64,000 bases of DNA from Diadema setosum (Eukaryota > Echinodermata > Echinoidea > Diadematoida > Diadematidae): positions 16,690,844-16,754,843 of the forward strand of contig CM067075.1 in NCBI GenBank assembly GCA_033980235.1, written 5' to 3'. The stretch's first letter is position 1, and each line of letters opens with the position of its first letter. The position numbers and the translations under genes are program-made. Positions 62,201-64,000 of the stretch are shown here, piece after piece. The notes beneath the pieces were generated by a model. That model was given only the letters and a program-made list of their open reading frames with translations. It ran no database searches and was not told the origin of the DNA.

Positions 62201-64000
62201 ATACAGTTTGCCATTTCATTCTCCATTTAGATTTGTGTACAAAAATTCACTTGCATAGCTACCATAAGGCCAATGTGTGAGCTTCTCACTCCCCATCTCT
62301 ATCAATGATGCTGTGTAAGTCGGCTTATTACTTATTATCATATGCAGAGAAGATCCACTCGCTATACCTGCTACATGGGACTTTTTCTCCATTAAGAAAC
62401 CATATGATCAGGAATTTCTTGCCCCATGATGTTACACCATAAAACAGGGGGAATGTGTTGATGCTGCTACCATCAGCTTTCAGCAGTGAGTCACAGTCAT
62501 AAATATGCTAAGCAGGCATGATAATTTCCTACTCCATACTCACTGCTACAATCCTGCTACTAAGGCCAGAGAACCTTGCCTAATTGACATCTTAGTGTTT
62601 AAAAATTATGACCGGTCAGCCATAGCAACAAAATGTACAGTCTGCCTTTACAGCTCAGGGAGAGTTTATTACTTTCTTGACCTTTAAAAACATGTCAAAT
62701 ACTTTTTAATTTGTACTTGAAAGCAGGAATTCCTCTAGATGCTTCTTCAGTCTCACTTTATTTAGACCTTCCGTCAGTGAACCTTTCTTTCTGTTATTCT
62801 AAATGTATAAATCATTCATACATAAGTGTCAACAGGGCATTCATATTCCTTGTGCGTGGAATATTTTGTTTCTTGAAATATTAACCTAAGATATATTGAT
62901 CTTGACCTGTGGTTACAATGTTTTTCCTTTTCCATTTCTCCTGATGATTACTAGCAAATGAGAATTAACATTTGGCATTTTGACTATGCCTGGTAATTAT
63001 CATTTGGTGTGACAACTATCAGCTCATCTGCACAGTTTACTGACTCTATATATCTCCCTCCAAAGTTTTTCAGACAAACCTGTCTAATGTCATATGTTAC
63101 TTCCAGTGATTGTGAACAAATATGATCTGAAAACTGTGCACAAAAATTTGGTAATGAATTATTTCATTGTGAACAAAGAAAAAACATGAAAAAGCATGAT
63201 ATTTACTAGTAACTGGGTTACTATGAGGCTGTGACAGATATATCAGGCTTTTGATTATTAATACGTGCACTGACAATCTATGACATATAAGACATATACC
63301 TATTTCAACACTCCAAGGGAGACACTGTAGCACTTCTGTGGCATTACGATCTGCAAGATTCTGATGAAAAATGTGTAATATTATTGACATAAGCCTATTT
63401 ATCAAACCAATGCTGCTACCAGTGCAGTGCCCCTTTGTCAATGGAGACAATCACATAAAAAAATGTCCCTCTTTCACTCACCGGCGGGACACCAAACATG
63501 CTGTAACCAGAGGGAGACATCGGGCTCTGACTTGGAGAGGGGGAACTTGCAGTTATTGTAAATGCCGGTCCATAGGGAGCCCCAGAGCCATTAGCAACTC
63601 CATTAGCGGTACCTTGTAGATTCAAAGGTGCTGGAGGCTGCGAGTGGTGATGTACCCCACCCACCACAGGTGCTGCATCTGGTGATGTGTGCTGCACCGT
63701 CTGTGCTACTGGTGTTGTGGGTGTCATGGGAGATTCTGGGGGACCAGCAGTGGGTGTCAGTGTTGGTGTGGGTGACACTGGAGTTGTACCTTCCTCAACC
63801 TCTCCACCAGTGGGTGGAGGTGCAGGGAAGTCTGCAGGAGGGGGAGGCAATGGCATGTCATTGTCCATGGGGGGAGGGGGTGGTAGTGGCCCTTCATCTC
63901 TACCAAAACCTTCTGTTGGTGGTGGTGGTGGTGGCAAATCACTGTTATCTGGTGTCTTGGTACTTGGAGCTGGTGCAGCTGACTTTGAGGGGCCTTTGGC
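47998..64000 (-). CDS. RAPH1: MRL-family adaptor (lamellipodin/RIAM-like), 5' end missing
   Basis: Eleven coding exons in translation order: 64000-63482 (enters from the right edge), 60214-60059, 59488-59329, 58702-58578, 57669-57454, 56679-56569, 54948-54850, 54251-54080, 53445-53288, 51733-51680 and 50232-47998. They join in frame for 1334 residues (numbering starts at the edge). Order: proline-rich LPPPP segment (22-63); coiled segment SEEEKVAKLKSEKIKIALE; Ras-association domain (about 226-320); PH domain with [20 protein letters not shown] (to about 462); serine-rich linker with FSNAWKRG; then a 744-residue tail rich in proline, serine and glutamine. RA and PH align residue by residue with human RAPH1. 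MRL proteins bind Ras/Rap GTPases, phosphoinositides, Ena/VASP, profilin and SH3 proteins at the leading edge. Vertebrates have RAPH1 and APBB1IP; a single ancestral gene is likely here, so the symbol is approximate. A minus-strand AATAAA lies at 46816-46811. Confidence 0.95.
51680..51733 (-). CDS. RAPH1: MRL gene, 18-codon microexon
   Basis: Reads DRYSTRSSSLPSGKILNE, phase 0 at both ends, with acceptor CTGTTTAG and donor GAG|GTTAGT. It is short, but it joins the flanking exons in frame and is serine/arginine rich like the surrounding linker. Being symmetric, it could be skipped without a frameshift. Confidence 0.7.
53288..53445 (-). CDS. RAPH1: MRL gene, FSNAWKRG exon (3' edge uncertain)
   Basis: Starts by completing a glycine codon, then SSPSNSITANMNAAPL, and contains GNMFSNAWKRGQE, matching human SSVFSEAWKRGTQ. 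I end it at AGA|GTAACT, a weak donor, because this gives phase 0, as the next exon needs. Beyond 53288 another frame reads a proline-rich peptide (see findings), so the 3' edge may differ. Confidence 0.72.
54080..54251 (-). CDS. RAPH1: MRL gene, serine-rich linker exon
   Basis: Encodes YNNILLDNFNDTQREMTEY followed by a serine-rich run ending SLPTTH. Human RAPH1 has a similar YGKQLYMNY start and a serine-rich stretch. It ends in phase 1 at CATG|GTATGA. Confidence 0.9.
54850..54948 (-). CDS. RAPH1: MRL gene, PH domain end
   Basis: 33 codons: HPQIQQKSKYIKYLCAEDYR and then WIAGIRLAK, the C-terminal PH helix. It is nearly the same as human HPQIQKKSQYIKYLC and WVNGIRIAK. The acceptor is TTTCTTCAG and the donor AAAG|GTGAGC. 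Confidence 0.97.
56569..56679 (-). CDS. RAPH1: MRL gene, PH domain middle
   Basis: 37 codons: SSKDIVCLVQFEHVCVYNGV then KKKYKAPTDHCFAIK. Human RAPH1 has RNKYKAPTDYCLVLK. The acceptor is CCCACACAG and the donor AAG|GTGAGA. Confidence 0.96.
57454..57669 (-). CDS. RAPH1: MRL gene, RA-PH linker and PH domain start
   Basis: 72 codons, phase 0 at both ends. It runs from NFLLSQHASEV through IPEIEGPLYLKQEGKKSW to GLYYCPKGKSK. The basic KKSWKKHYF stretch is the phosphoinositide-binding edge of the PH domain. Splicing at AAG|GTAAGT is supported by the clean join to the next exon. Confidence 0.97.
58578..58702 (-). CDS. RAPH1: MRL gene, RA domain second half
   Basis: Encodes ERALEDHEHLVTDVMLNWKR and ends in DKYAIFKNPQ. 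The human counterpart reads ERIFEDHENLVENLLNW and KYALFKNPQ. The donor is CAG|GTGAGA. Confidence 0.96.
59329..59488 (-). CDS. RAPH1: MRL gene, RA domain first half
   Basis: Starts LIVRVYMEDGSSKTMFVDE and continues to PDWAIIEQIPELFM. This matches human LVIRVHMSDDSSKTMMVDE. It encodes the Ras-association ubiquitin-like fold. It ends in phase 1 at ATGG|GTGAGG. Confidence 0.96.
60059..60214 (-). CDS. RAPH1: MRL gene, coiled segment before RA domain
   Basis: 52 codons, phase 0 at both ends. SEEEKVAKLKSEKIKIALEK matches human RAPH1 EEEQAAKLKAEKIRVALEK, the helix that precedes the RA domain. The acceptor is CACTTACAG and the donor AAG|GTGAGA. Confidence 0.95.
60240..60480 (+). repeat. GATA-like degenerate repeat in MRL intron
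   Basis: Repeated AGATAGATTGATAGG-type units followed by a purine-rich GAGAA tract. It lies in the 3.3 kb intron between the proline-rich and coiled exons, which holds no other recognised feature. Confidence 0.75.
63482..64000 (-). CDS. RAPH1: MRL gene, proline-rich exon (partial, runs off right edge)
   Basis: Open from the window edge to the donor CCG|GTGAGT: 173 codons, phase 0 at the 3' end. It has three LPPPP-type motifs beside acidic residues (SDLPPPPPP, GPLPPPPP, MPLPPPPAD) and then DFPAPPP, which fit Ena/VASP EVH1 ligands. The rest is a proline, threonine and serine linker ending SMFGVPP. More coding exons must lie to the right. Confidence 0.9.

Overview
This is a 64 kb piece of an animal nuclear genome, most likely a marine invertebrate deuterostome such as an echinoderm (inference). 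It has intron-rich genes with GT-AG splice sites, AT-rich introns, telomere-type CCCTAA repeats, many short inverted-repeat transposons, and three genes whose proteins match animal families closely. It is not bacterial: there are no operons, ribosome binding sites or long uninterrupted genes. The species cannot be named from the sequence alone.

Layout. (1) 1620-10970, minus strand: a complete seven-exon RAB18 gene for a 206-residue small GTPase. (2) 10971-17654: intergenic DNA with a telomere-like minisatellite, a pure (GAT)52 tract, a tRNA-like SINE, a perfect hairpin and a terminal-inverted-repeat element. (3) 17683-25492, plus strand: a complete six-coding-exon SPC25 gene for a 239-residue kinetochore protein. 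Its 3.9 kb last intron carries two mobile elements. (4) 25493-47997: about 22 kb that is nearly gene-free, with a Tigger/pogo-like transposon family, foldback elements, microsatellites and one isolated exon-like block at 36413-36569 encoding a hydrophobic segment. (5) 47998-64000 and beyond the right edge, minus strand: eleven coding exons of an MRL-family adaptor (lamellipodin/RIAM type). They encode 1334 residues; the amino terminus lies outside the window.

The three genes do not form a pathway. RAB18 acts in lipid-droplet and endoplasmic-reticulum membrane traffic, SPC25 in the Ndc80 complex that ties kinetochores to microtubules, and the MRL protein links Ras-type GTPases and phosphoinositides to Ena/VASP-driven actin growth. 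All exon phases join without a break in each gene, which is strong internal support for the models.

The most unusual points are: four copies of an R-x-x-S-x-[ED]-R motif in the glutamine-rich tail of the MRL protein; EVH1-type LPPPP motifs placed before the RA-PH module; an orphan transmembrane-like exon; an exon-like start codon and splice donor inside a TA-flanked element in the SPC25 intron; and two divergent inverted copies of a transposon family marked by a repeated GTATTCGGTCAC motif. No wholly new multi-gene system was found.
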